A stretch of DNA of 45,112 bases from the NCBI GenBank assembly GCA_002154585.1, contig MUNG01000022.1, forward strand, positions 1 through 45,112, given 5' to 3'. Shown piece by piece: positions 1-7,560 of the stretch. Positions within the stretch are counted from its first letter, which is position 1; each line of letters opens with the position of its first letter. This stretch comes from Streptomyces pseudogriseolus. Its GTDB lineage: Bacteria > Actinomycetota > Actinomycetes > Streptomycetales > Streptomycetaceae. The position numbers were made by a program, and so were the translations under genes. The notes under the pieces were generated by a model. The model saw nothing but the letters and a program-made list of their open reading frames with translations, was not told the DNA's origin and made no database searches.

Positions 1-43
1 CCTGACTCGAAGTGGCCGAGCAGCTCGGCCACTTCGAGTCAGG
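1..43. repeat. Perfect 20-bp inverted repeat at window edge
   Basis: Bases 1-20 and 24-43 are exact reverse complements around the trinucleotide CAG. The left arm puts an in-frame TGA (3-5) just before the GTG at 12. The centre contains a natural short palindrome (GCCGAG-CAG-CTCGGC). The structure could be a real hairpin, but its position at the extreme edge also fits a fold-back artefact at a contig end. Confidence 0.85.
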
Positions 44-923
44 GCTGGGCACGCTCATCGCGGAGGCGGTGCTGGGGTGGGGGGCCCGGCGCTACCTCGA
101 CTCGCGGCCGGGCCGCGCCGCGTCCGGACCGCGCTCAGGACGCACCGGCCGCCGCCGTCGCCACGGCGGACAGACCGGCACCCGGCACCGGCTGCTGTCC
201 CGGCTCCCGGTGCCCGACCGGCTCGCGATGGCCCTGCCCGACCCGGTGCGCTCCACCCGCACCCTGCTCACCGGCCTCGGCGCGGTGTCCGCGGGCGTGC
301 TGGTCAGCGTGCTCATCGCCGGCTCGTCCACCCCGGACGGCGGCACCGCCGATCCGACCGGCGCCACCGGCGCGGGCGGCCGGGCCGCCGTGCCGTCCGC
401 CTCCCCGCCGGGCGCGGCCGGCCTGCCCTCGGCGCCGGACCGCACCCGGCTGCGCAACATCTCCTCCGGCCTGTGCCTGGACACCCGCGACGAGCCCCAG
501 GACGGTTCCGGCGCCCGGCTGGCCCCGTGCTCCACGGCATGGACCCAGCAGTGGACGTACGAGGAGGACGGGCTGCTGCGCAGCGTCGCCGACCCCGGGC
601 TGTGCCTGGACTCCCACAAGGACGCCGGCGTGGTCGTGCTCGGCGCCTGCGCCGACTCCGGGGACCGGACCGCCGACGACGTGCGCTACGACCTCACGGT
701 GCAGGGCGAGCTGGTGCCGCGCTGGGACGTGCAGATGGCGCTCGCCCCGTCCACCCCTGACGCGAACGCCGACATCGTCGTCAAGGTGCGCGACCGTACC
801 GTGGAGCAGCGCTGGGCCGCCGAACCGGTCCGCTCGACCGACGCGTCCAGCGAGTCCCTCTCCGTCACCGGCCCGACGGCCCCCTCCGCCCGGTACGCCG
901 GCGTCGCCGCGCCGGTGAGCTGA
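12..923 (+). CDS. Membrane-anchored ricin-B-type (beta-trefoil) lectin-like protein, 5' end uncertain
   Basis: The 303-residue frame has an Arg-rich N-terminal part, one hydrophobic segment (about residues 85-106, LLTGLGAVSAGVLVSVLIAG), an Ala/Gly/Pro-rich linker, and a C-terminal domain with ricin-B-like features: CLDTRD, paired cysteines, QQWTY, then CLDSHKD. This suggests a carbohydrate-binding domain on the outer face of the membrane. The GTG at 12 is the first start after an in-frame TGA at 3-5, but both lie in the inverted repeat at the window edge, so the true protein may continue upstream, perhaps with a cytoplasmic N-terminal domain. Family assignment is moderate; the ligand is unknown. 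A GC-rich hairpin follows the stop. Confidence 0.6.
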   Translation: MAEQLGHFESGLGTLIAEAVLGWGARRYLDSRPGRAASGPRSGRTGRRRRHGGQTGTRHRLLSRLPVPDRLAMALPDPVRSTRTLLTGLGAVSAGVLVSVLIAGSSTPDGGTADPTGATGAGGRAAVPSASPPGAAGLPSAPDRTRLRNISSGLCLDTRDEPQDGSGARLAPCSTAWTQQWTYEEDGLLRSVADPGLCLDSHKDAGVVVLGACADSGDRTADDVRYDLTVQGELVPRWDVQMALAPSTPDANADIVVKVRDRTVEQRWAAEPVRSTDASSESLSVTGPTAPSARYAGVAAPVS

Positions 924-934
924 GCCGCGCGCCT

Positions 935-960
935 CCGGGGCGGCCACGGGGCCGCCCCGG
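935..960. terminator. Bidirectional hairpin terminator
   Basis: CCGGGGCGGCC and GGCCGCCCCGG form perfect 11-bp arms around ACGG. The hairpin lies between two convergent genes (stops at 923 and 968). Confidence 0.7.
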
Positions 961-967
961 ACGCGGG

Positions 968-2137
968 TCAGACCGCCGCCTCCGTGAGGTCGCCGGGCCC
1001 CACCGTGCCCGGCCCCGCGTGGCCCGACAGGGCGAGGGTCAGGTCCAGTTCGGCGAGCAGACAGCGGATCACGTGCTCCACGCCCGCCTGCCCGTCCAGG
1101 CCCAGCCCGTACACGTACGGACGGCCCACCAGCACCGCGCGGGCGCCCAGCGCGAGCGCCTTGAAGACGTCGTCACCGGTGCGCACCCCGCTGTCGAACA
1201 GCACCGTGAGCCGGTCGCCGACGGCCCGCACCACACCGGGCAGCGCGTCGGCCGCGGCGACCGCGCCCGCCACCTGCCGGCCGCCGTGGTTGGACACCAC
1301 CACGCCGTCCATGCCCGCGTCGGCCGCGAGCCGCGCGTCGTCGGGGTGGCACACGCCCTTCAGGACGATCGGGCCGTCCCAGTTCTCCCGCAGGAACGCC
1401 AGATCCGGCCAGGTCTTCGCCGGGTCGGCGAACATGCCGACGAAGTGCATCACCGCCGCGTTCGGGTCCTCGTGCACCGGCCTGGCGAGGCCTGCCTGGA
1501 ACGCCGGGTCGGTGAAGTAATTGGCGGTGCCCACGCCGTGCAGGAACGGCAGGTACGCCTGGTCGAGGTCGCGCGGACGCCAGGACAGCAGCGGCGTGTC
1601 CAGGGTGACGACCAGCGCGGTGTACCCGGCCGCCTTCGCCCGGCCGAGGAAGGACCGCGCGACCTCCACGTCCTTCGGCCAGTACAGCTGGAACCAGCGC
1701 TCCGCGTTCCCCATCGCCTCGGCGACCTGTTCCATCGGCGTGCTGGACGCGGACGACAGCACGAACGGCACGCCCTGCGCGGCCGCGGCGCGCGCGGCCG
1801 CCGGCTCGGCGTCCGGATGCATGATCGACAGCACCCCGACCGGCGCGAGGGCGAGCGGCGCCGGCAGCGGGCGGCCCAGCACCTCCACCGACAGGTCGCG
1901 CTCGTGGACGTCCCGCAGCATCCGCGGCACGATCCGGCGGCGGTCCAGGGCGGCCCGGTTGGCGCGCGCGGTGCTGCTGTCGCCCGCGCTGCCGGCGACG
2001 TACCCGACCGGGCCGGGGCCCAGGCGCCGCTCGGTCAGCTCCTCCAGCCGGGTCAGGTCGGTCGGCAGCCGCGGCACGGCACCCGTCATCCCGTTCAGGT
2101 AGATCTCGTACTGGAAGTCGGCCCAGTGCTTCGCCAT
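968..2137 (-). CDS. FMN-dependent alpha-hydroxy-acid oxidase, lactate 2-monooxygenase-like
   Basis: A 389-residue cytoplasmic flavoenzyme of the FMN-dependent alpha-hydroxy-acid dehydrogenase family (lactate 2-monooxygenase, lactate or glycolate oxidase), which oxidises L-2-hydroxy acids to 2-oxo acids or, in monooxygenases, to shorter acids. It shows the family active-site motif SNHGGRQ with the catalytic His, substrate-side YWPKD, and the phosphate-binding stretch DSGVRTGDDVFKALALGARAVLVGRPY. The N-terminal MAKHWADFQYEIYLNG resembles actinobacterial lactate 2-monooxygenase-type proteins. The ATG at 2137 is preferred over an upstream extension to 2308 because similarity starts there and GGGCGGGACGG precedes it. 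An inverted repeat 60-80 bp upstream (2197-2216) may be its operator. Substrate is not resolved. Confidence 0.88.
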   Translation of the reverse strand: MAKHWADFQYEIYLNGMTGAVPRLPTDLTRLEELTERRLGPGPVGYVAGSAGDSSTARANRAALDRRRIVPRMLRDVHERDLSVEVLGRPLPAPLALAPVGVLSIMHPDAEPAAARAAAAQGVPFVLSSASSTPMEQVAEAMGNAERWFQLYWPKDVEVARSFLGRAKAAGYTALVVTLDTPLLSWRPRDLDQAYLPFLHGVGTANYFTDPAFQAGLARPVHEDPNAAVMHFVGMFADPAKTWPDLAFLRENWDGPIVLKGVCHPDDARLAADAGMDGVVVSNHGGRQVAGAVAAADALPGVVRAVGDRLTVLFDSGVRTGDDVFKALALGARAVLVGRPYVYGLGLDGQAGVEHVIRCLLAELDLTLALSGHAGPGTVGPGDLTEAAV

Positions 2138-2196
2138 CCGTCCCGCCCTGTCTCGTGATGCCTCGTCGGTGCCTCGGGGCGCCCTCGCGGCCCCGA

Positions 2197-2216
2197 CGCA
2201 TACTGGCCGGTATGCG
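2197..2216. promoter_or_regulatory. Inverted repeat, possible operator of the hydroxy-acid oxidase gene
   Basis: CGCATAC-N6-GTATGCG, two perfect 7-bp arms, lies 60-80 bp upstream of the start at 2137. The size and symmetry suit a dimeric regulator; no regulator is identified. Confidence 0.4.
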
Positions 2217-2393
2217 CCGGTCCCGTCCAGCGTCCGGTGACAGGACGTTCCCTCCGCCCCGGGGGACGCGCGGGGTGTTCGGAGATGACCGCGAAGCGTC
2301 CCTTTCATGACCGCAAGGGGTTTCTATTCGCCCTGCGCACGACGGAATCGGAATGTTTCAGGCCGATTAACGGGCGGCGGTTATTCGGCCATC

Positions 2394-2460
2394 TGGCCAC
2401 TTCGCTTCCGCGCGTGCCGCCTGTTTACCGGGTCGACGCGCGTCCGTTTGGTCACTTCGC
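2394..2460 (+). promoter_or_regulatory. Two direct near-repeats upstream of ssi, AdpA-like
   Basis: TGGCCACTTCGC and TGGTCACTTCGC are 55 bp apart and upstream of the SSI gene. Each resembles, imperfectly, the AdpA consensus TGGCSNGWWY. AdpA control of an SSI-family gene is known in S. griseus; binding here is inference. Confidence 0.3.
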
Positions 2461-2605
2461 GCCACTGATTCAATACGCAATGTTACTGAAATGCATGGGG
2501 TCGAGGTGAGTTTCCGCCGGGGACTCGGCAGACTCCGGCACGCCGGTTCGGCACCACCGAGCACGGGCCGGCAACCGGAAGAAACGAAGCGGAAGGATGC
2601 ACACA

Positions 2606-3040
2606 ATGCGGAACACCGCGCGCTGGGCCATCACCCTCGGTCTCACGGCCACCGCCGTCTGCGCCCCCCTCTCCGGGGCCGCGCTCGCCGCCCCGGGAGA
2701 TGCCCCGTCCGCGCTCTACGCCCCCTCTGCCCTGGTGCTCACCGTCGGCAAGGGCGTCAGCGCGGCGACCGTCACCCCGGAGCGCGCGGTCACCCTGACC
2801 TGTGCACCGGGGCCCTCGGGCACCCACCCGGCCGCGGACTCCGCCTGCGCGGACCTGGCCGCCGTGGGCGGCGACCTCGATGCGCTGACCCGGAGCGAGG
2901 GCGTCATGTGCCCGATGATCTACGACCCGGTGCTGCTCACCGTGGACGGCGTCTGGCAGGGCGAGCGGGTCTCCTACGAGCGCGTCTTCTCCAACGAGTG
3001 CGAGATGAACGCGCACGGCTCGAGCGTCCTCGCCTTCTAG
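2606..3040 (+). CDS. ssi: Streptomyces subtilisin inhibitor (SSI) precursor
   Basis: A 144-residue secreted serine-protease inhibitor of the SSI family (MEROPS I16), which binds subtilisin-like proteases as a homodimer. The signal peptide (residues 1 to about 29, ending AALAA) precedes a mature domain starting near DAPSALYAP. Four cysteines (66, 81, 102, 132) match the two SSI disulfides. The reactive loop reads MCPM-IYDP with P1 Met104, as in the S. albogriseolus inhibitor, which the mature sequence strongly resembles from memory (P1' here is Ile). The ATG at 2606 is preferred over the one at 2597 because GGAAGG (2591-2596) sits 9 nt before 2606 but touches 2597. A strong hairpin follows. 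Confidence 0.96.
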
Positions 3041-3124
3041 GACCGGGATCGCACGTTCCCGTGACCGCGTGGCGGCCCGCGGACTGGGGAGTACGGGGCA
3101 CCGCGCGGACAGTGCGATCCCATG

Positions 3125-3163
3125 GGAGGCCGGCGGGCGGAGTGGGGCCGCCCGCCGGCCTCC
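3125..3163. terminator. Strong hairpin terminator after ssi
   Basis: Perfect 16-bp arms (3125-3140 and 3148-3163) around a 7-nt loop, 85 bp after the ssi stop and between convergent genes. It could serve both directions. Confidence 0.8.
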
Positions 3164-3177
3164 GAACGTTCACCCAC

Positions 3178-3210
3178 CGCGCCTGACGTCCTGCCGGACG
3201 GTCAGGCGCG
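3178..3210. terminator. Second hairpin overlapping the CDGSH gene end
   Basis: CGCGCCTGAC(GTCC) pairs with (GGAC)GGTCAGGCGCG with one bulged G. It overlaps the stop of the minus-strand CDGSH gene and probably ends the HDO-methyltransferase-CDGSH transcript. Confidence 0.55.
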
Positions 3211-3441
3211 GTCGCGGTGACTGGTGTCGCACCACGGATAGCGCCGGCTGCGCCGGCAGGTGCACAGGGCAACGCGGAAGCGGTCGGAGGACACCACCGT
3301 GCCGTCCTCCAGTTCCACCTCCACCGGACCCTCCACCAGCATGGGCCCCTTGCGCCGGAGACTGACCCGGCGCACGTCGCCGGACGCGGCCTGAGGTGCG
3401 CCTGACGCGGAACGCACGGGATCAGACGGGCCGTTCGGCAC
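3202..3441 (-). CDS. CDGSH-type iron-sulfur protein
   Basis: A 79-residue protein with the CDGSH (mitoNEET/zf-CDGSH) cluster motif C60-T-C62 ... P69-W-C71-D-T-S-H75, which gives the usual three-Cys one-His ligation of a [2Fe-2S] cluster; the family Gly after Asp is Thr. The N-terminal 25 residues are unstructured-looking. It is the last gene of an operon: its GTG start (3441) lies inside the end of the methyltransferase gene (20-bp overlap). A GTG at 3417 is an alternative. Such small proteins transfer electrons or clusters, so it may serve the diiron protein encoded two genes upstream; that link is inference. Confidence 0.85.
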   Translation of the reverse strand: MPNGPSDPVRSASGAPQAASGDVRRVSLRRKGPMLVEGPVEVELEDGTVVSSDRFRVALCTCRRSRRYPWCDTSHRDRA

Positions 3442-4108
3442 GGATCACCACCAGCTCTTCCTCGCTCTCGTCCGGGGACAGCAGCCCACGCTCCCGCAGC
3501 CACTCCACCCGGGTCCTCAGCACCGGCCCGAAGGCGATCCGCCGGCGCTGCGTGACCGCCGCCTTCAGCCCCGCCGACCGCAGACAGTCCACGGTCCGCC
3601 CGGGATCGCTGAGCGCCGACTGCACCAGCAGCAGCACCCCGCCGGGCCGCAGCATCCCCGGCGCCTCGTGGCAGATCCGGTCGAGCACGAGCCGCCCGTC
3701 ACCGCCCGCGTCCCACGCGCGGGCCGCCCCGCGAGGCGGCCGGTGCGCGCCAGGAGCCGGCACGTACGGCGGGTTGGCGAGGACCAGGTCGAACGACCGT
3801 CCCCGCACCGGTTCGAACAGGTTGCCGCGCAGGACCCGGACGGGGAGACCGGCCCGCAGGGCGTTCAGCCGGGCCGCGCACACGGCCCGCCGCGACACGT
3901 CGACCGCGGTCACCCGGGCGCCGCGCCGGGCGGCCGCCAGGGCCAGGGCACCGGAACCGGTGCCGACGTCGAGGACGGCCGCGCCCGGCGCCAGCGGCTC
4001 GTCGGCCAGGGCCGCGGACAGCAGCGCGGTGTCCTCTTGAGGGGCGTACACGCCCGGAGGTGCCAGACTGTTCACAGGCGGCCGAGTACCCCGTTGGTCA
4101 AGAGACAT
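3422..4108 (-). CDS. HemK2/MTQ2-like class I methyltransferase
   Basis: A 228-residue SAM-dependent methyltransferase. SAM-binding motif I is VLDVGTGSGALAL (residues 45-57), the acidic end of beta-2 is VTAVDVS (67-72), and NPPY (112-115) is the catalytic loop of amino/amide N-methyltransferases such as PrmC/HemK, which methylate Gln in release factors. YAPQEDT near the N terminus is also typical of the HemK2 group. The start overlaps the upstream diiron-protein gene by 11 bp and the end overlaps the CDGSH gene, so the three are co-translated. Release-factor methylation cannot be assumed; given its partners it may modify a small molecule or another protein. Confidence 0.85.
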   Translation of the reverse strand: MSLDQRGTRPPVNSLAPPGVYAPQEDTALLSAALADEPLAPGAAVLDVGTGSGALALAAARRGARVTAVDVSRRAVCAARLNALRAGLPVRVLRGNLFEPVRGRSFDLVLANPPYVPAPGAHRPPRGAARAWDAGGDGRLVLDRICHEAPGMLRPGGVLLLVQSALSDPGRTVDCLRSAGLKAAVTQRRRIAFGPVLRTRVEWLRERGLLSPDESEEELVVIRAERPV

Positions 4109-5111
4109 GGGTCGCCTCCTGCGGCAGGGGAGTACGCAGCGCGGAGCGGCCCTCGCTCCAGGCGGCCAGCAGCCGGTCGCCGAGCAGGTCCTCCGTGAAC
4201 ACGGTGGCCGCCACGCCGAACGCGACGTCCGGCGCGAGAGCCGGCTCGTCCTCCAGCAGACCGCCGATCACGTCCTTGCGGACCACCTGCTCGTGCACCG
4301 CGTCCGCCTCCACGTGCTCGTCGTAGAAGTGCTCGGCGGCGGGTCCCGCGCCCGTGCGGCGCATGGCCTCGGCGAGCCTCCGGGACCCCGGCGAGGACGT
4401 GATCTCGACCGTCGCGAAATGCCCCACCAGGGCGCCCCGCAGCGTGCGGTGCAGCCCGAACAGCGACATCAGGTTCACCGTGACCAGCACCTCCGCGGGT
4501 GCCGCGTCCAGATGGCGGCCGTAGGTGGTGTCCAGCCCGAGGTCCGTCATCAGGTCCGCCCACAGCCGGGCGTGCACCCGGTCGGCCCGCCCGCCGCCGA
4601 ACTCGTCGAACTCCACGGCCGCCATCGCCGCCTTGGCCCGGCCGCGCAGCCGCGGCAGCACCCAGGCGTGCGGGTCGGCCTCCTTCAGGTGGTAGAGGGA
4701 GCGCAGCGCCGCGTACTCGCGCAACTGCCACAGCTCGCCCCGGTCCCGCAGGAAGTGGCTGACGCCGGTGCCGTCCACCGGCTCGACCAGGATCCCGGCG
4801 AGCGCGTCGTCGACGCTGTCGTACCGCGGGGCGTCCTCGCGGAGCGCGGCGAGGAAGCGCCGCTCCATGGCGGCCCGGGTCCGCAGCAGGTCCGGGTCCC
4901 ACTCCAGGGTGGGCGCCACGTCCGCGAAGCCGCGGTAGTGCAGTTCGTAGCAGAGGTAGAGGGCGAGCTGAAGGTCCTCGCCGTACACCGGGGCGGCGGC
5001 GACCTCCGCGTCGGAGGGCAGCGCGCCGGCGCCTCGCAGATACCTGGTCACGGCACGGCTGAGCGGCCCGCGCGGCGCGGGCAGCAGAGGTTCGTCTCGG
5101 GGGTCGTCCAT
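4098..5111 (-). CDS. Haem-oxygenase-like diiron protein (HDO family, 'iron-containing redox enzyme')
   Basis: A 337-residue mostly helical protein resembling the haem-oxygenase-like diiron oxidase/oxygenase superfamily (Pfam Haem_oxygenas_2). Members such as UndA, BesC and SznF use a non-haem diiron centre for decarboxylation, C-C cleavage or N-oxygenation. Possible ligands lie in YELHYRG (E56, H58), REYAALRSLYHLKEADPH (E132-H148) and HFYDEHVEADAVHE (H261-E274). The ATG at 5111 is used; the upstream extension to 5480 runs antisense through the FMN reductase gene and is a shadow. It is the first gene of the operon with the methyltransferase and CDGSH protein. The substrate is unknown. Confidence 0.82.
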   Translation of the reverse strand: MDDPRDEPLLPAPRGPLSRAVTRYLRGAGALPSDAEVAAAPVYGEDLQLALYLCYELHYRGFADVAPTLEWDPDLLRTRAAMERRFLAALREDAPRYDSVDDALAGILVEPVDGTGVSHFLRDRGELWQLREYAALRSLYHLKEADPHAWVLPRLRGRAKAAMAAVEFDEFGGGRADRVHARLWADLMTDLGLDTTYGRHLDAAPAEVLVTVNLMSLFGLHRTLRGALVGHFATVEITSSPGSRRLAEAMRRTGAGPAAEHFYDEHVEADAVHEQVVRKDVIGGLLEDEPALAPDVAFGVAATVFTEDLLGDRLLAAWSEGRSALRTPLPQEATHVS

Positions 5112-5116
5112 GGTCC

Positions 5117-5182
5117 CCGGGTACCCGGACGGAGCATGGAAACGCCCGGTGGCGTGGCAGGGGCGGGCGTACCGGGTACCCC
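5117..5182. promoter_or_regulatory. Two GGTACC-centred palindromes in a divergent promoter region
   Basis: CCGGGTACCCGG (5117-5128, perfect 12-bp palindrome) and CCGGGTACCCC (5172-5182) sit at the two ends of the 79-bp gap between the diiron-protein operon and the FMN-reductase gene, with centres about 55 bp apart. They could be shared operators. Confidence 0.4.
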
Positions 5183-5190
5183 ATGACCTC

Positions 5191-5799
5191 ATGAAGGCAC
5201 TGGTGATCAACTGCACGCTCAAGAAGTCCCCGAAACCCTCCAACACCGAGGCGCTGTTCCGGACCGTCACCGAGCAGCTGGAGCGGGAGGGCGTCGAGGT
5301 CGACGTCGTCCGCGCCGTGGACCTGGACATCGCCCCCGGCGTGGTCAGCGAGGCCGTGCACGAGGGCGACGACTGGCCCGGGGTGCACGAAAAGCTGCTC
5401 GCGGCCGAGATCCTCGTCATCGCCTCCCCGACCTGGCTGGGCCAGCCGTCGTCGGTGGCCAAGCGCGTCCTGGAGCGCATGGAGGGGCTGATGTCCGAGA
5501 CCGACGACGACGGACGCCCGGTCGCCTACAACCGGGTCGCCGGCGTCGTCGTCACCGGCAACGAGGACGGGGCCCACCATGTGATCAGCGAGATCACCGG
5601 CGGGCTCCAGGACATCGGCTACACCATCCCCGGCCAGGCGTGGACCTACTGGAACCAGGGTCCGGGGCCGGGACCGAGCTTCCTGGAGGGCGGCAGCGGT
5701 CACGACTGGTCGCGCAGCACGGGCCGCGCGATGGCCGCCAACCTGCTGGGCGTCGCCCGCGCCCTCGCCGCCCGGCCCCTCGGGGCGCCGCCGAAGTAG
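5191..5799 (+). CDS. Flavodoxin-like NAD(P)H-dependent FMN reductase/oxidoreductase
   Basis: A 202-residue protein with the flavodoxin-like fold of NADPH-dependent FMN reductases. The phosphate-binding loop is NCTLKKSPKPSNTEAL (residues 6-21), followed by beta-strand VDVVRAVDLDI, then the flavin-contacting SPTWLGQPSSVAKRVLERMEG and VTGNEDGAHHVISEI. It probably binds FMN and reduces flavin or quinone-like acceptors in the cytoplasm. ATG 5191 was chosen because the fold starts there; upstream codons lie in the promoter gap. It is divergent from the diiron-protein operon, for which it could supply electrons (inference). Confidence 0.82.
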   Translation: MKALVINCTLKKSPKPSNTEALFRTVTEQLEREGVEVDVVRAVDLDIAPGVVSEAVHEGDDWPGVHEKLLAAEILVIASPTWLGQPSSVAKRVLERMEGLMSETDDDGRPVAYNRVAGVVVTGNEDGAHHVISEITGGLQDIGYTIPGQAWTYWNQGPGPGPSFLEGGSGHDWSRSTGRAMAANLLGVARALAARPLGAPPK

Positions 5800-5835
5800 C
5801 CGTGGCAGTGCCGTGGGAGTGATGAGGGCGCGCGG

Positions 5836-6033
5836 CTACTCGCCCTCCGCCTCCTCCTGCGCCCGCGTGTTGGTGGTGGTCGCGTCTCCCGCCTCGCCGT
5901 GGTGGCGGCGGTCCTCCTCGGTCTCCTGGGTGCGCCGCTCGGCCTCCTCGACCTCGCGCAGCACCTCCTCGAGGGCCGACTCGGACTGCTTCGGGGTGTC
6001 GTGGTGCTGGTCGTGCTCGTCGTGCTCGGACAA
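5836..6033 (-). CDS. Small acidic hypothetical protein
   Basis: A 65-residue, very hydrophilic protein: a His/Asp-rich start (SEHDEHDQHHD), then a predicted charged helix (SALEEVLREVEEAERRTQE), and an acidic tail. The TTG start at 6033 is supported by a good ribosome-binding site (GAGGAG, 6-7 nt upstream). It lies 70 bp after the Ppx/GppA gene on the same strand, so it may be co-transcribed with it. Function unknown; reality is supported by codon bias and the RBS only. Confidence 0.55.
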   Translation of the reverse strand: MSEHDEHDQHHDTPKQSESALEEVLREVEEAERRTQETEEDRRHHGEAGDATTTNTRAQEEAEGE

Positions 6034-6046
6034 GGGGATCTCCTCA

Positions 6047-6077
6047 GGTCGTGCCGGTCGGTCGGTCGTGCCGGTCG
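6047..6077. repeat. Short tandem direct repeat (17-bp period)
   Basis: GGTCGTGCCGGTCG occurs at 6047-6060 and again at 6064-6077, in the 70-bp gap between the Ppx/GppA gene and the small acidic gene. Confidence 0.6.
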
Positions 6078-6103
6078 TGTTCGTGCCGACCGTGGTCGTC
6101 CGG

Positions 6104-7114
6104 TCAGTGCCGGGCGGCGGCGATGTGCAGCGGCACCGGTTCGGCGCCGTCCGACTCCTTCTCGCTGCGCCGGGCGATCTCCGCCCACCAGGCCGGGCCG
6201 TCCTCCACATGGCGCAGCAGCACCCCCTCGCGCAGCGCCCAGGGGCAGATCGTCACCGTCGCAAGGCCGGTCAGCTTCATCGCGGTGTGCGCCACCACCG
6301 CGCCCGCCAGGCTCTGCGTCGCGCGGGGCGCGGAGATGCCGGGCAGCCGGGCGCGTTCGGCTGCGGGCAGGGCGGCCAGCCGGTCCACCGCCCCGCGCAG
6401 GTCGGCGGCGGACAGCACCCGCTCCTCGAACGGGCCGTGCCGTCCGGGCGCGGCCCCGCACAGCCGGCCCAGCTGCTGGAAGGTACGGGAGGTGGCGACC
6501 GCCGTGCGCGGGCCCTCCCAGCGGATCCGGGCCGCGGCGTCGCGCAGCTGGTGACGGACCCGCCGGCGCAGCGCGCGTACCCGGTCGGGCGCGGGCGGGT
6601 CCTCGTCCTCGAAGTACTCGTGCGTCAGCCGGGCCGCGCCCAGCGGCAGCGAGGCGGCGAAGTCGGGCAGCCGGCCGCGCCCGAAGGCGACCTCCAGGGA
6701 GCCGCCGCCGATGTCCAGCACGGCCAGCGGACCGCAGCGCCAGCCCATCCAGCGGCGAGCGGCGAGGAAGGTGAGCTCCGCCTCGACCTCGCCGGGGAGG
6801 GTGCACAGTTCGACGCCGGTGCGCTCCCGGACGGTGCGCAGCACCTCGTGCCGGTTCGGCGCGCCGCGCACCACGGCCGTGGCGAACGCGAGGGGACCGG
6901 CGGCGCCCCAGCGCGCGGCGGCCCGGTCCGCCGCCGCGACGGCGTCCACCAGGTCCTCCACGGCGCGCTCCGGGACCGGGCCGCCGGGGGTGACCTGCTC
7001 GGACAGGCGCAGCCGCCACTTGGCGGTGTTCACGGGCAGGGGGGCGCCGCCCTCCGTGTCCGACACGACGAGCCTGACGGTCTTCGACCCGACATCCACC
7101 ACGCTGGTCCGCAT
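6104..7114 (-). CDS. Ppx/GppA-family exopolyphosphatase / ppGpp-phosphohydrolase-like protein
   Basis: A 336-residue protein of the actin-like ATPase fold. It has the phosphate-1 motif VVDVGSKTVRLVV (residues 5-17), the second glycine-rich phosphate loop VLDIGGGSLEVAFG (about 137-150), and conserved ATAVVRGAPNR. Members hydrolyse polyphosphate or convert pppGpp to ppGpp in the stringent response; actinomycetes usually carry two short paralogues of about this length. Usual family acidic residues at the first loop appear as DVGS. ATG 7114 precedes the first motif; the longer frame to 7372 runs into intergenic repeats. It may be co-transcribed with the small acidic gene downstream. Confidence 0.88.
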   Translation of the reverse strand: MRTSVVDVGSKTVRLVVSDTEGGAPLPVNTAKWRLRLSEQVTPGGPVPERAVEDLVDAVAAADRAAARWGAAGPLAFATAVVRGAPNRHEVLRTVRERTGVELCTLPGEVEAELTFLAARRWMGWRCGPLAVLDIGGGSLEVAFGRGRLPDFAASLPLGAARLTHEYFEDEDPPAPDRVRALRRRVRHQLRDAAARIRWEGPRTAVATSRTFQQLGRLCGAAPGRHGPFEERVLSAADLRGAVDRLAALPAAERARLPGISAPRATQSLAGAVVAHTAMKLTGLATVTICPWALREGVLLRHVEDGPAWWAEIARRSEKESDGAEPVPLHIAAARH

Positions 7115-7560
7115 GGCCCGTGGGTACCCACTTCCCGCCCTGTCCAACGGGCGGCCCATACGGAGGGGCGGATACACGCCACGGCCGTGCCCCTCCGGGG
7201 GCGCGGGGAACTCCGTACCCGGCGGGCAAGAGTCCCCGGTACCCCGGTGGCCGCACGGGGTGGGGCGCGGGCCCGCTGGAGGGGTGCCGCCTGCGCCCAC
7301 CCTCCCCCACTCTCGGCTTCGCTCGAGCGGGAGGTACCCCCATCGCCTTGGGGGTACCTCCCAGGCCCTCAAGGCACTGGGGGAGGCACGACTGCCCGCA
7401 AGCGGCGGCGCCCTAAGGGGCGCGGGGAACTGCGCGACCGGCCCCGTGCGGCCTGCACCCGGCGTGCAACAGTCCCCGGCACCCCAGTGGCCGTACGGGG
7501 TGGGGCGCGGGCCCTTTATAGTCCTTGATTGGAATATAACTGCCGAGGAATATTGGAGCC
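7115..7560. repeat. Intergenic repeat cluster A
   Basis: This gap has no gene. It holds two copies of the Streptomyces GGGGCGCGGGGAACT repeat (starting 7197 and 7417), separated by a hairpin module. Bases 7261-7400 match 16727-16866 in the same orientation with only two mismatches, and similarity continues at the same offset (9466 bp) to about 7495. Confidence 0.9.
7301..7386. repeat. Nested inverted repeat inside cluster A
   Basis: Inner arms GGGAGGTACCCCCA (7329-7342) and TGGGGGTACCTCCC (7349-7362) are perfect 14-bp complements around TCGCCT. An outer pair, CCTCCCCCA (7301-7309) and TGGGGGAGG (7378-7386), encloses them. The same structure occurs in cluster B. Confidence 0.85.

Larger units (their letters stand above)
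2138..2605. other. Non-coding region upstream of ssi and the hydroxy-acid oxidase
   Basis: This 468-bp gap serves two divergent genes. The oxidase side carries the 2197-2216 inverted repeat. The ssi side (about 2290-2510) is clearly more AT-rich than the surroundings and carries two 12-bp near-repeats, TGGCCACTTCGC (2394-2405) and TGGTCACTTCGC (2449-2460). The short open frame 2237-2509 has poor codon bias and is not called. Confidence 0.6.

Noticed and set aside
2237-2509. 90-codon frame upstream of ssi
   Set aside because: Low G/C at third positions and location in an AT-rich promoter region.
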